From assembly GCA_041749075.1 (NCBI GenBank), contig JBGTBY010000038.1, forward strand, positions 1 through 64,000: a DNA stretch of 64,000 nt, read 5' to 3'. Positions within the stretch are counted from its first letter, which is position 1, and every line of letters begins with the position of its first letter. Under the pieces are notes generated by a model that was not told where the DNA came from, made no database searches, and worked only from the letters and a program-made list of their open reading frames with translations. Below, in pieces: positions 17,871 through 26,863 of this stretch. The translations under genes and the position numbers were made by a program. The stretch is from CAMTWZ01 sp041749075. Lineage in GTDB: Bacteria; Bacteroidota; Rhodothermia; Balneolales; HLUCCA01.

Positions 17871-20621
17871 ATGTCCAGACCACGGTTTTTTTTATTGGAC
17901 GGAATGGCCCTCATTTACCGCGCCCATTTCGCTTTCGTCAATGCCAATCTTCGAAACGCCGAGGGGTTGAACACCGGACCTGTCCTCGGTTTCGTGAATA
18001 CGCTCGTCCGTCTGATGGATGTCGAAAAACCGACCCATATCGTTGTTGCTTGGGATACCCACGCCCCGACGTTCCGTCATGAAATGGATGTTTTGTACAA
18101 GGCGCAGCGGCCGCCCATGCCGGATGAGATTCGCCACGCGATTCCTGTGATCAAGGAAATGCTGTCGCTCATGCGGGTTCCATCGATCGAGCAAGATGGT
18201 GTGGAAGCGGATGATGTTCTCGGCACATTGGCTTGGCAAGCACGCGGAAAAGATGTGGATGTGTTCATGGTGACCCCCGACAAAGATTACATGCAGTTGG
18301 TTTGCGACAACGTGAGCATGATGAAGCCCAGATTGAAAGAAGAAGGCTTCGATGTGATCGGACGGCAAGGTGTGATCGATTATTTCGGCGTGCCGCCTGA
18401 GCATGTGGTGGATGTTCTCACTCTGATCGGCGACAGTTCCGACAACGTGCCAGGTGTTCCGGGAATCGGTAAAAAAGGAGCTCCTGAATTGATCTCGCAG
18501 TATGGTAGCCTTGATAAGATGATTGAAGTAGCGGCTGATATCCCGCAAAAACGTGTGAGGGAAGGATTATTGGCTGATCCGGAACGCATCCTGCTGTCGC
18601 GTCGCCTAGTGACCATTAAAACCGATGTGAGCGGCGTGGGTGGGATGGACGATTACGAATGGTCCGGTGTCGATTCCGCACCATTGGCACAGTTTTTTGG
18701 TCGGATGGGGTTCAAAACACTTACACGTCGGTATACCGAAACCGCGCGGGAAGCACCAGCCGGTCAAGTGGATCTTTTCGGCGCTCCGACAGGCGGTGAA
18801 AGCGATGCGGGCTTGTTCTCGTCGGTGTGGGCAAGACACGATCCGGAGACATCGAATTATACGTTGATCACGACGGCTAGCGAGGTGGAAGCCTTGGTCT
18901 CGAGGTTGGCCAGCGCCCCGGTGTTGTGTTTCGATACCGAAACGACGGGGGTCGACGCGTTGGAGGCGGATATTTTGGGCGTATCGCTCTGCGTGGGTGG
19001 GAGTGAGGCTTGGTATGTGTCGGCGGAGGATGCGGCCATACGCGAGCTCCTGAAGCCGTTGTTCCTCAATGTGGACCGCGTGTACGTGGCGCACAATGCG
19101 AAATACGATATCATGATCCTGAACCGGTATGGTATCCATCCCGCAGGGAAAATCTTTGACACCATGATTGCGGCCTATCTGGTAGACCCGGGTCAGCAGT
19201 TGAGCATGGATGCCCTGTCGCGGCGATATCTGGAATACGACCCGATTCCCATTGAAAAGCTCATCGGAAGTGGCCGACAACAGAAATCGCTTCGCGAAGT
19301 GCCCATTGAGGATGTGGCCACCTACGCTGCGGAAGATGCCTGGGTCACCTTCCGGTTATATGAATGGCTGTTGCCTCTGTTGGAAAAAGACGATTTGATG
19401 TCGATCGCGCACGATATCGAGTTTCCGTTGATCGAGGTGCTCGCGAAAATGGAAACCTGGGGTATCAAAATCGATCTGGCACGTTTGCATGCGTTTTCAG
19501 GGGAATTGGGTCAGGATATGATCGCACTGGAAACCCAAATATTTGAAGAAGCCGGAGCGCAGTTCAACTTGAATTCTCCGGCACAGCTTGGGGAGATTCT
19601 CTTCAAGAAAATGGGGATCCCCAGTGGCAAGAAAACGGCAACCGGACAATTTTCCACATCCGAAGATGTGCTGCAAGGTCTGGCGACGCAATACAAACTT
19701 CCTTCCTTGATTTTGGATTTCAGGTCGTTGTCGAAGCTCAAATCCACGTATGTGGACGCGTTACCCAAGCAGGTGCTTGCATCCGACCAACGGGTGCATA
19801 CCAGTTTCAATCAGGCAGTGGCCGCGACAGGTCGATTGGCTTCATCCAATCCGAATCTGCAGAACATCCCCATACGGACCGAAAAAGGACGGGAGATACG
19901 CAAGGCCTTCATCGCGGAGGAGGGATTCAAACTTCTCTCAGCGGATTATTCCCAGATTGAGTTACGTGTGATCGCCGCGATTTCGGGCGATGTGAACATG
20001 AAAGCCGCTTTTGAATTGGATGAGGACATCCACGCGGCTACCGCTCGAGCCATTTTCAATCTGGAATTAGGTGATGAAGTGGACCGTGAAGCCCGACGTA
20101 AAGCCAAAGAAGTGAATTTTGGGATACCGTACGGCGTGAGTGCGTTCGGATTGGCGGGTCGGCTAGGGATTTCCAATTCAGAAGGCAAGGCCATCATCGA
20201 AGCGTATTTCGAGCGGTTCCCAAGCATCCGGACATACATGGACAACACGATTGTGTTCGCTCGTGACAACGGGTATGTGAAAACCTTGGGTGGTCGCCGG
20301 CGCTACATCAAAGACATCAGCGCATCAAATGTGAACGCACGTCAGTTTGCTGAGCGGACCGCCATTAACACACCGATCCAAGGTACGGCGGCGGATCTGA
20401 TCAAGCTGGCGATGATCCGATTGGATGCGCGCTTCAAAGCGGAAGGACTTCGTTCACGCATGTTGCTTCAGGTGCACGATGAATTGGTGTTTGAAGTGGC
20501 GGAGTCGGAATTGGATCAGGTACCCGTCATCGTGAAACAGGAGATGGAAGCGGCGATGGATATCGGTGTGCCGCTGAAAGCGGAAGTGGGTGTGGCAGAT
20601 AACTGGTTGGATGCGCATTGA
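17871..20621 (+). CDS. polA: DNA polymerase I
   Basis: A 916-residue polymerase for repair and Okazaki-fragment processing. The order is: 5'-3' exonuclease (about 1-290), 3'-5' exonuclease (about 330-500) and polymerase domain. The proofreading site looks intact, with FDTETTG carrying the Asp-x-Glu pair. In the polymerase, motif A is ADYSQIELRVIA, the O-helix is RRKAKEVNFGIPYG and motif C is QVHDELVFEV. ATG 17871 is the first start in frame and fits the family. Confidence 0.97.
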   Translation: MSRPRFFLLDGMALIYRAHFAFVNANLRNAEGLNTGPVLGFVNTLVRLMDVEKPTHIVVAWDTHAPTFRHEMDVLYKAQRPPMPDEIRHAIPVIKEMLSLMRVPSIEQDGVEADDVLGTLAWQARGKDVDVFMVTPDKDYMQLVCDNVSMMKPRLKEEGFDVIGRQGVIDYFGVPPEHVVDVLTLIGDSSDNVPGVPGIGKKGAPELISQYGSLDKMIEVAADIPQKRVREGLLADPERILLSRRLVTIKTDVSGVGGMDDYEWSGVDSAPLAQFFGRMGFKTLTRRYTETAREAPAGQVDLFGAPTGGESDAGLFSSVWARHDPETSNYTLITTASEVEALVSRLASAPVLCFDTETTGVDALEADILGVSLCVGGSEAWYVSAEDAAIRELLKPLFLNVDRVYVAHNAKYDIMILNRYGIHPAGKIFDTMIAAYLVDPGQQLSMDALSRRYLEYDPIPIEKLIGSGRQQKSLREVPIEDVATYAAEDAWVTFRLYEWLLPLLEKDDLMSIAHDIEFPLIEVLAKMETWGIKIDLARLHAFSGELGQDMIALETQIFEEAGAQFNLNSPAQLGEILFKKMGIPSGKKTATGQFSTSEDVLQGLATQYKLPSLILDFRSLSKLKSTYVDALPKQVLASDQRVHTSFNQAVAATGRLASSNPNLQNIPIRTEKGREIRKAFIAEEGFKLLSADYSQIELRVIAAISGDVNMKAAFELDEDIHAATARAIFNLELGDEVDREARRKAKEVNFGIPYGVSAFGLAGRLGISNSEGKAIIEAYFERFPSIRTYMDNTIVFARDNGYVKTLGGRRRYIKDISASNVNARQFAERTAINTPIQGTAADLIKLAMIRLDARFKAEGLRSRMLLQVHDELVFEVAESELDQVPVIVKQEMEAAMDIGVPLKAEVGVADNWLDAH

Positions 20622-20624
20622 GAA

Positions 20625-20659
20625 GCTGGATGCTGGATGCAGAAAGCAGGAAGCAAAAA
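20625..20659. repeat. Heptanucleotide tandem repeat, site C
   Basis: Five 7-base units follow the polA stop: GCTGGAT, GCTGGAT, GCAGAAA, GCAGGAA, GCAAAAA. They run directly into the A-run of the terminator at 20655-20689. Confidence 0.55.
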
Positions 20660-20689
20660 AAAGGCCCGATACGAAAACGCATCGGGCCT
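20655..20689 (-). terminator. Intrinsic terminator of the DUF6588 gene
   Basis: Arms AGGCCCGAT (20662-20670) and ATCGGGCCT (20681-20689) flank a 10-base loop. On the minus strand the hairpin is followed by a run of eight T, 26 bases after the DUF6588 stop. Without a T-run on the plus strand it would be only a weak end for polA. Confidence 0.88.
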
Positions 20690-20714
20690 CTGGGTCATTC
20701 GGAAAAGCAAACGC

Positions 20715-21824
20715 TTAACGAAGCGTGAACGCCAATCCTGCACTGGCAACTGGATATTCACCCATGGAATAATCGGCATTGATACGGAAGAACAACAGTT
20801 TCAAGCTGGCACCAACCGTAGCGCGCATCGTAGTACCGTTATCAAACTCCAGATTTACAGGATTGTTTACGGTAGCTTCAATTCTGTATTTCTGAGGTTG
20901 ATTTACTGGATGATAGTCTGGATTTGGGGCTGTAATTGGGTAACGACCTAGTACTCCAACTTCGGTCAATGCTTTTTCCTGACCGACCGATGCATAAACC
21001 GAAATCAATGGCAGTGATTTTCCAACGATCAAACCATATGATGTCGTGGTAGCAGAGAATTCAACACCCTGCCCCGAGAAATCAAGTGTGTTATTTTGCT
21101 TAATGTTCGATCCTTGGTCAGGATTTACTTCAAAACCTGCGTTTATTTTAACGGTGTTGGTACCGAAATAAGCAGACAAATCGAATGGCATCATGTTCAC
21201 AACCGGAATCCATTGTTTGATGTTGTGTTTCACACCAAAGCCCATCATGCCGAATTCACCGAAATTTGGGATATCCGTTGTAGGAACGAAACGGACCATC
21301 ACATCGGTGTCGAACAGAAGGCCAACTGAACCTTGAACGGTTGGAAAACCGGTGTATGGGATGCCAATACCATCTGGCAACTTAAAATTTCTACGCTCAG
21401 TAGTTCCTGTTGGCGCATGTACAAGATCAATCCAAACGTTTTGACCCGCATCAACATCCCCACTGAAAGATGGCGTATATACCGGTGAGTTCCCATTTTT
21501 TCCATTGTAATCTAAGGTGGTCAGAAGAAGATCATTTAAGTCATATTCAAGACCGTCTTCTGGTACAAAGTAGGCATTCATTCTAAAACCAAGGGAAAAC
21601 CCTAAGAACTTGTGAGTCTTGGCGGTATTGAACCAGCCCGAATTCAGACCAGCGCCTACACCTTCACCAATTGGACGAAGGTATTCTTGCAAGATGAGTT
21701 CTGCGTCCCCTACACCAGCGCGTAGGATTTCGCCTGCGCCATCTAACTGGGCGAATGCGGGCGCACTGAAGCCGAAAAATGCGACAGCCGTCAGCAATAG
21801 TTTAAATTTGTTTTTAAGGACCAT
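20715..21824 (-). CDS. DUF6588 family exported protein, probable outer-membrane beta-barrel
   Basis: 369 residues with a clean signal peptide (FKLLLTAVAFFGFSAPAFA, then QLDG). The mature part alternates short amphipathic stretches with glycine and aromatic residues and ends in AGLAFTLR, as outer-membrane barrels do. DUF6588 is a Bacteroidota family of unknown function. It is one of the few genes here with a textbook Shine-Dalgarno site and has its own terminator, so it is probably monocistronic and well translated. Its base composition is visibly lower in GC than its neighbours. Confidence 0.78.
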   Translation of the reverse strand: MVLKNKFKLLLTAVAFFGFSAPAFAQLDGAGEILRAGVGDAELILQEYLRPIGEGVGAGLNSGWFNTAKTHKFLGFSLGFRMNAYFVPEDGLEYDLNDLLLTTLDYNGKNGNSPVYTPSFSGDVDAGQNVWIDLVHAPTGTTERRNFKLPDGIGIPYTGFPTVQGSVGLLFDTDVMVRFVPTTDIPNFGEFGMMGFGVKHNIKQWIPVVNMMPFDLSAYFGTNTVKINAGFEVNPDQGSNIKQNNTLDFSGQGVEFSATTTSYGLIVGKSLPLISVYASVGQEKALTEVGVLGRYPITAPNPDYHPVNQPQKYRIEATVNNPVNLEFDNGTTMRATVGASLKLLFFRINADYSMGEYPVASAGLAFTLR

Positions 21825-21831
21825 ATAGAGA

Positions 21832-21837
21832 CCTCCG
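21832..21837 (-). promoter_or_regulatory. Strong Shine-Dalgarno site
   Basis: On the minus strand GGAGGT lies six bases before the ATG of the DUF6588 gene. Most genes in this window show no such motif, as is usual in Bacteroidota, so this one stands out. Confidence 0.6.
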
Positions 21838-21923
21838 GTTAAGGAATAGATTTGATGAGTTGAACGAAGTGTTGGGATGTGTAACTGTCTTAAGCAAATA
21901 CAGTTCCAAAATGTAATCAGATT

Positions 21924-22844
21924 TCAGGCAGGCAACGAATCTAAGATGTTAAGGTAGGATTGATATCGGCTTGGTGCGATGGTTCCTTCCTCATATGCCG
22001 TCATTACTGCGCATCCTGGCTCATGAATGTGCGAGCAGTTGTAGTATTTGCACGATTCCCGGAGGGTCTTCATCTCTGGAAAAAAATTCGACAACCCGGC
22101 TTGATCCACATCCACGATGCCGAATTCACGAACACCGGGTGTGTCAATCACATAGCCGCTGTCGGGTAATGCCAACATTTCAGCGAAGGTGGTTGTATGT
22201 TTTCCCTTATTTGAGAAATCACTGATCACGCCGGTATCTCGACGGATGCCCGGTGCCAAGGCATTCAATAGGCTGCTTTTTCCCGTTCCGGACGGACCCA
22301 TGAACATCACCGTCTCATCGGCGATGCGTGTTTTCAGCTTGGTGATGGATTCCGGATCGGTGATGCTGCCCGTGAACCATTCATATCCGAGTCCGACATA
22401 CAATGCTTCAAGGGCTGCCAATTCGCGTTTGTCCGCATCCGAAGCCAAATCCATCTTATTGATGAAAATCAGGGCGTGGATCTGGTTCGCGTCACAGGTC
22501 AACAAAAACCGGTCGATGAACCCGGTTTTGAACTCGGGACGCTTCACCGATTGCACACAGATACCCAGGTCGATGTTCGCGGCCAGCACTTGATGTCCGC
22601 GTTTGCCATGGGTGGCTTGGCGGATCATCGTGTTGGTTCGCGGCTCGATCTGCCGAATCTGCCCGGCACCGTCGTCCATCCGCTCGAATTGGATGCGGTC
22701 GCCAACGGCCACAGGATTGGTATGATCGCTGCCTTCCAACCGAAAAATGCCTGGAAGGCGGCATGAGACCACATCACCCGAATCGGTCGAAACCAAGTAC
22801 CAGCTTCCGGTCGATTTGATGATGCGGCCTGTTTCCATGCTCAA
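21924..22844 (-). CDS. rsgA: Ribosome small subunit biogenesis GTPase RsgA
   Basis: A 306-residue circularly permuted GTPase that helps the 30S subunit mature. An N-terminal OB-fold is followed by motifs in permuted order: G4 (INKMDLAS), then G1 (GPSGTGKSSLLN), then G3 (DTPGVREF). The C-terminal zinc knuckle is seen in SCKYYNCSHIHEPGC. The start overlaps the lon stop by four bases (ATGA), giving a lon-rsgA operon. Confidence 0.96.
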   Translation of the reverse strand: MSMETGRIIKSTGSWYLVSTDSGDVVSCRLPGIFRLEGSDHTNPVAVGDRIQFERMDDGAGQIRQIEPRTNTMIRQATHGKRGHQVLAANIDLGICVQSVKRPEFKTGFIDRFLLTCDANQIHALIFINKMDLASDADKRELAALEALYVGLGYEWFTGSITDPESITKLKTRIADETVMFMGPSGTGKSSLLNALAPGIRRDTGVISDFSNKGKHTTTFAEMLALPDSGYVIDTPGVREFGIVDVDQAGLSNFFPEMKTLRESCKYYNCSHIHEPGCAVMTAYEEGTIAPSRYQSYLNILDSLPA

Positions 22845-25303
22845 TTCACGATTGATGCGTCGGGTGGAACCGAATCCATCCGTTTGCGGAACTTCACCGT
22901 CGGATCGGAGATCGTTTCCGTTTCCAACACCAGCTTGAACACCTGTTCCATGCGGTCGAGATAGGAAACCTCCAATCCGGCGATCACGTCGGCTTCGATT
23001 TCGGCCACATCCTTCTCATTCTTTTTGGGAAGGAGGACATGCTTGATGCCGGCCCGTTTCGCGGCCAATACTTTTTCCTTGATGCCTCCAACCGGAAGTA
23101 CCAAGCCTCGAAGCGTGATTTCACCTGTAAGCGCGACGGTACTCTTCACCTTGCGTTGCGTGAAGATGGAAGCAATCGCAGACAGGATGGAGACACCAGC
23201 CGACGGTCCGTCTTTCGGCACCGCGCCTGCCGGCACGTGCAAGTGAAGATCCCATTGGGTGAAGGCGGATGCCGGTATGCCCAACGATTCGGCGTTCGTT
23301 TTGAGATAACTCATGGCCAGTACCGCTGATTCTTTCATCACATCGCCCAGCTGACCTGTGATCGTCATTTTCCCACTTCCCGGAGACACGCTCGCTTCAA
23401 TGAATAAAATATCACCCCCGACCGGCGTCCATGCCAGCCCCGTGGCCACACCAGGCACCGTGGTTCGTTCGGCGATATCCGAGAAAAACTTCCGCTTGCC
23501 GAGATAGGTCTCGACATCGGCGACTCCGATCGACGCGGCATCCCGATCGCCGCCCGCCACTTCCGCGGCCACGCCACGCACAACTGAGCCGATCTCCCGG
23601 CTCAAATTCCGGACGCCCGACTCGCGCGTGTATCCATCCACCAACGCTTGCAAGGCCGCATCCGAAATCTTGAACTGCTTCTTGGTGAGACCGTTTTCCT
23701 CGATCTGCTTCGGAACGAGATAACTTTTCGCGATTTCCACTTTCTCTTCGATCGTGTAACCGGTCAGATGGATGATCTCCATCCGATCGCGCAATGGACC
23801 CGGAATCGTATCCAGATTGTTCGCCGTAGCGATGAACAACACTCGGCTCAAGTCATATTCCAGCTCCATGTAGTTGTCATAGAACGAGTTGTTCTGTTCC
23901 GGATCGAGCACTTCGAGCAGAGCGGATGTCGGGTCGCCACGGTAGGAGCCACCCACTTTGTCGATCTCGTCGAGCATCATCACAGGATTGGAGGTCCCGG
24001 CTTTTTTCAAGCTCTGCACGATGCGTCCTGGTAAGGCACCGATATAGGTGCGGCGATGTCCGCGGATTTCGGCCTCATCCTGCAAACCACCCAGGCTGAA
24101 TCGGACAAATTCTCGATTCAACGACCGGGCGATGGATTTGCCTAACGAGGTTTTGCCCACACCCGGAGGACCATAGAAGCACAAAATCGGGGCTTTCATA
24201 TCGTTCTTGAGTTTCAGAACGGCGAGGTACTCGACAATGCGTTTTTTCACTTTCTCGAGGCCATAATGGTCCTCTTCCAGAACTTCGCGGGCGTATTTCA
24301 GATCCAGTTTGTCGACGCTGAACTCGTTCCAAGGCAGATCTAGAATCCATTCCACATAGTTATGGACCACGCCATAGTTTGGCGCAGACGTGGGTGTGCG
24401 CTCGAGGCGGGTCAATTCTTTTTCCAGAGCCTTACTCACATGATCCGGAAAGTTCTTTTTCGCCGCGCGTTCACGCAACTTTTGAACCTGTTCCTGTTCG
24501 CTTTCTTCGCCTAAGGCTTCTTGGATCACCTTCAATTGCTGGCGCAGATAGAAATCGCGTTGCTGCTGGTCGATGTCGGTTTTCACTTTCGAGCGAATCT
24601 CCTGACTCAGATTCAATACTTGCACTTCGCGTTGCAAATGAGCCATCACCTGTTTCATCCGATCGCTGAACGGCTGGATTTCAAGCATTCGCTGTTTCTC
24701 CTCATTCGAAATCGTCAGATTCGACGCGATGAAATTGAGCAGAAAGGTCGGTGAATGGATGTTATTCAACGCGATGGCCGCTTCGGATGGCAGATTCGGC
24801 GACAGATTCACAATCTGTGTCGCGGTTTCTTTCACCGAGCGTATGGCCGCATCCAATTCGAGATCAGACATGTCCATTTCATTCTTGAAACGGGATACTT
24901 TCGCCACGAAATACGGATCGGTAGAGACGTACTCATCCACACGGAAAACAGATTTCCCTTGGATCACGATGCTCTTTGAGCCATCGGGCATCTTGATCAA
25001 TTTCAGTATCTGGGCTACCGTACCGACGGTGTACAGATCATCCGTGCCGGGATCTTCCTGTTCTTTTTTGCGCTGGGTCACGATGCCGATCACCTTGTCT
25101 GTGGCAAAGGCTTTTTTGACGAGAGCCAGAGAGCGGTCGCGTCCGACCGTAATGGGGATCACGACGCCTGGAAACAGCACCGTGTTTTTCAATGGCAGAA
25201 TGGGAAGCTCGTCCGGTATGCCAGACTCGCTTAATTGGCGTTCTTCTTCTTCGGAAAGCAGGGGTATGGCCTGTTCGAAATCTTGAAAATCGTCGTTTTG
25301 CAT
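22841..25303 (-). CDS. lon: ATP-dependent protease Lon
   Basis: An 820-residue LonA protease that degrades damaged and regulatory proteins. It has an N-terminal substrate domain (begins near LPILPLKNTVLFPGVVIPI), the AAA+ module with Walker A GPPGVGKTSLGKS, and the protease domain with the Ser in PKDGPSAGVSI and the Lys in GGIKEKVLAAKRAG. ATG 25303 is favoured over 25366 because the upstream codons are unlike the family and a GGAGGAGG stretch occurs in that leader. It is followed by rsgA. Confidence 0.96.
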   Translation of the reverse strand: MQNDDFQDFEQAIPLLSEEEERQLSESGIPDELPILPLKNTVLFPGVVIPITVGRDRSLALVKKAFATDKVIGIVTQRKKEQEDPGTDDLYTVGTVAQILKLIKMPDGSKSIVIQGKSVFRVDEYVSTDPYFVAKVSRFKNEMDMSDLELDAAIRSVKETATQIVNLSPNLPSEAAIALNNIHSPTFLLNFIASNLTISNEEKQRMLEIQPFSDRMKQVMAHLQREVQVLNLSQEIRSKVKTDIDQQQRDFYLRQQLKVIQEALGEESEQEQVQKLRERAAKKNFPDHVSKALEKELTRLERTPTSAPNYGVVHNYVEWILDLPWNEFSVDKLDLKYAREVLEEDHYGLEKVKKRIVEYLAVLKLKNDMKAPILCFYGPPGVGKTSLGKSIARSLNREFVRFSLGGLQDEAEIRGHRRTYIGALPGRIVQSLKKAGTSNPVMMLDEIDKVGGSYRGDPTSALLEVLDPEQNNSFYDNYMELEYDLSRVLFIATANNLDTIPGPLRDRMEIIHLTGYTIEEKVEIAKSYLVPKQIEENGLTKKQFKISDAALQALVDGYTRESGVRNLSREIGSVVRGVAAEVAGGDRDAASIGVADVETYLGKRKFFSDIAERTTVPGVATGLAWTPVGGDILFIEASVSPGSGKMTITGQLGDVMKESAVLAMSYLKTNAESLGIPASAFTQWDLHLHVPAGAVPKDGPSAGVSILSAIASIFTQRKVKSTVALTGEITLRGLVLPVGGIKEKVLAAKRAGIKHVLLPKKNEKDVAEIEADVIAGLEVSYLDRMEQVFKLVLETETISDPTVKFRKRMDSVPPDASIVN

Positions 25304-25393
25304 GAAGGGTGTTCCTTTTGTTGTTTCCCTCCTCCGGTACAAGGATTCAGCCAAGCAGATGGCCAACTCCTCTGTTCTGCCAATTTAACAGTT

Positions 25394-26830
25394 TCAGAAC
25401 CGGATTTGCATGGCCGCCACACTCATTCCCATCGGCTCGAACGCACCCGGCGTGCGAGATCCCACTTGGAACTGGGAAGCGATCGACACATCGATGTTTC
25501 GGAAGTCCAATCCAAACCCAGCGCTATAGACAGTGGTGAGGTTTTCATTTAAGCTGATGCCGCCTCGTAAAGGCAACATCCGCAATAGTTTGACTTCGGT
25601 TCCGATATGTATGGAACGCGTATCGCCGTAGTAAGGATGAGTGGATAGAGGAATGTGGATGTCGCCTGTGACCAAAAACCGGTTCAATTGCAATGCCGCG
25701 CCGCCGCGGAGCATGGTAGGCAATGCCAAGTTGATGGCTCCGGCTTGACCCGCCACCGAACGATCTCGTATGGCACGTTCTGTGTCAGCATCTGTCAGAA
25801 TGGCTTCGAAATGGCCCGGAGAACCTACAAATCCGTCGGATCTCACATCACTCATTGTCGGATTCATCGTGAATAGCGTATCTGCGCCGCGCCGGACCGG
25901 ATCTTTCGAGTAACTGACAAATCCCAAATCGGTGATGGCAGCGGAAAACCGGATGGAGTTCCTTGTCTGATCTTTGCGACGAATTCCTAAGGATTGCTCG
26001 TTGCCCAAGCCGATGATGTAGGTGATGCCCATATCTAGCCCTCCACCAAATCCGGTCGGGGTCATCAGATCCGCTTGCGAGAGCAATTGTCCAACGCCAC
26101 CGTAGGTAGCGTACGATCCCATCCGACCCGCACTTAGAAGGTCGTAAGAGCCGATATGCGTAACCGTTCCGGATTCTGTACGGCTATAGGTCGATGTGAG
26201 GGACTGATCCACATACATCCCGGGTAGGATCACTTTCGGGTTCACACCCACAAATAGTTTGCTCAAATCGGTAAGCCAACCGCTGATGAGATCATATTCC
26301 CAAGCAAATCCCAATGCGATTTCCTGATGCACGGATAACTTCTGCGACAGTGCGCGGTCATTGATCGGAACACCTCCCGTGAACTCACTCATGGTCCAAC
26401 CGTTTCCAGCCGACCATGTGTTTTCGCCACGAACACGCCACCCGAGCGAAATGCCGAATCCGGGAGAGGTGTAACTGAATCCGGCAATGAGATGGTCAAA
26501 TGAGGAGTGGCCATTCAAATCAGATTGGATGGGATAGGTCTGAGTGGCATCCCACATCAGAAACGGCTTCATCGCATCGGTGTAGCTGCGGATGCGGTCC
26601 AAGTCTGTCACAACATCCGTGTTCTGATAGGAGAGATGACCCAAGTGAATCAAGAATCCCTGCCGATGGTCTCGGATCATTAGATTCGCCGGATTGATGA
26701 ACGCGGCTTCAATTCCACTGGAAATGGATGTGCCGGTTCCGCCCATGGCCTGCAGCCTAGGAGAAAAAACGGGTTGGGCCGACACGACCGATGCCCAAAA
26801 GCACAAGTACGAAAGAAAGATGTATTTCAA
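25394..26830 (-). CDS. DUF5723-type outer-membrane beta-barrel protein
   Basis: 478 residues. A signal peptide (YIFLSYLCFWASVVSAQP) is followed by a mature domain resembling PorV/FadL-like barrels of Bacteroidota: MGGTGTSISSGIEAAFINPA at the N-terminus, many Gly/aromatic beta-strand repeats, and a terminal strand ending in MQIRF. The DUF5723 assignment is from memory of this N-terminal pattern. No type IX secretion genes adjoin it, so a transport or structural role is open. Confidence 0.7.
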   Translation of the reverse strand: MKYIFLSYLCFWASVVSAQPVFSPRLQAMGGTGTSISSGIEAAFINPANLMIRDHRQGFLIHLGHLSYQNTDVVTDLDRIRSYTDAMKPFLMWDATQTYPIQSDLNGHSSFDHLIAGFSYTSPGFGISLGWRVRGENTWSAGNGWTMSEFTGGVPINDRALSQKLSVHQEIALGFAWEYDLISGWLTDLSKLFVGVNPKVILPGMYVDQSLTSTYSRTESGTVTHIGSYDLLSAGRMGSYATYGGVGQLLSQADLMTPTGFGGGLDMGITYIIGLGNEQSLGIRRKDQTRNSIRFSAAITDLGFVSYSKDPVRRGADTLFTMNPTMSDVRSDGFVGSPGHFEAILTDADTERAIRDRSVAGQAGAINLALPTMLRGGAALQLNRFLVTGDIHIPLSTHPYYGDTRSIHIGTEVKLLRMLPLRGGISLNENLTTVYSAGFGLDFRNIDVSIASQFQVGSRTPGAFEPMGMSVAAMQIRF

Positions 26831-26863
26831 GTGGATGTGGGCCTAACGAACGACCGACGTATA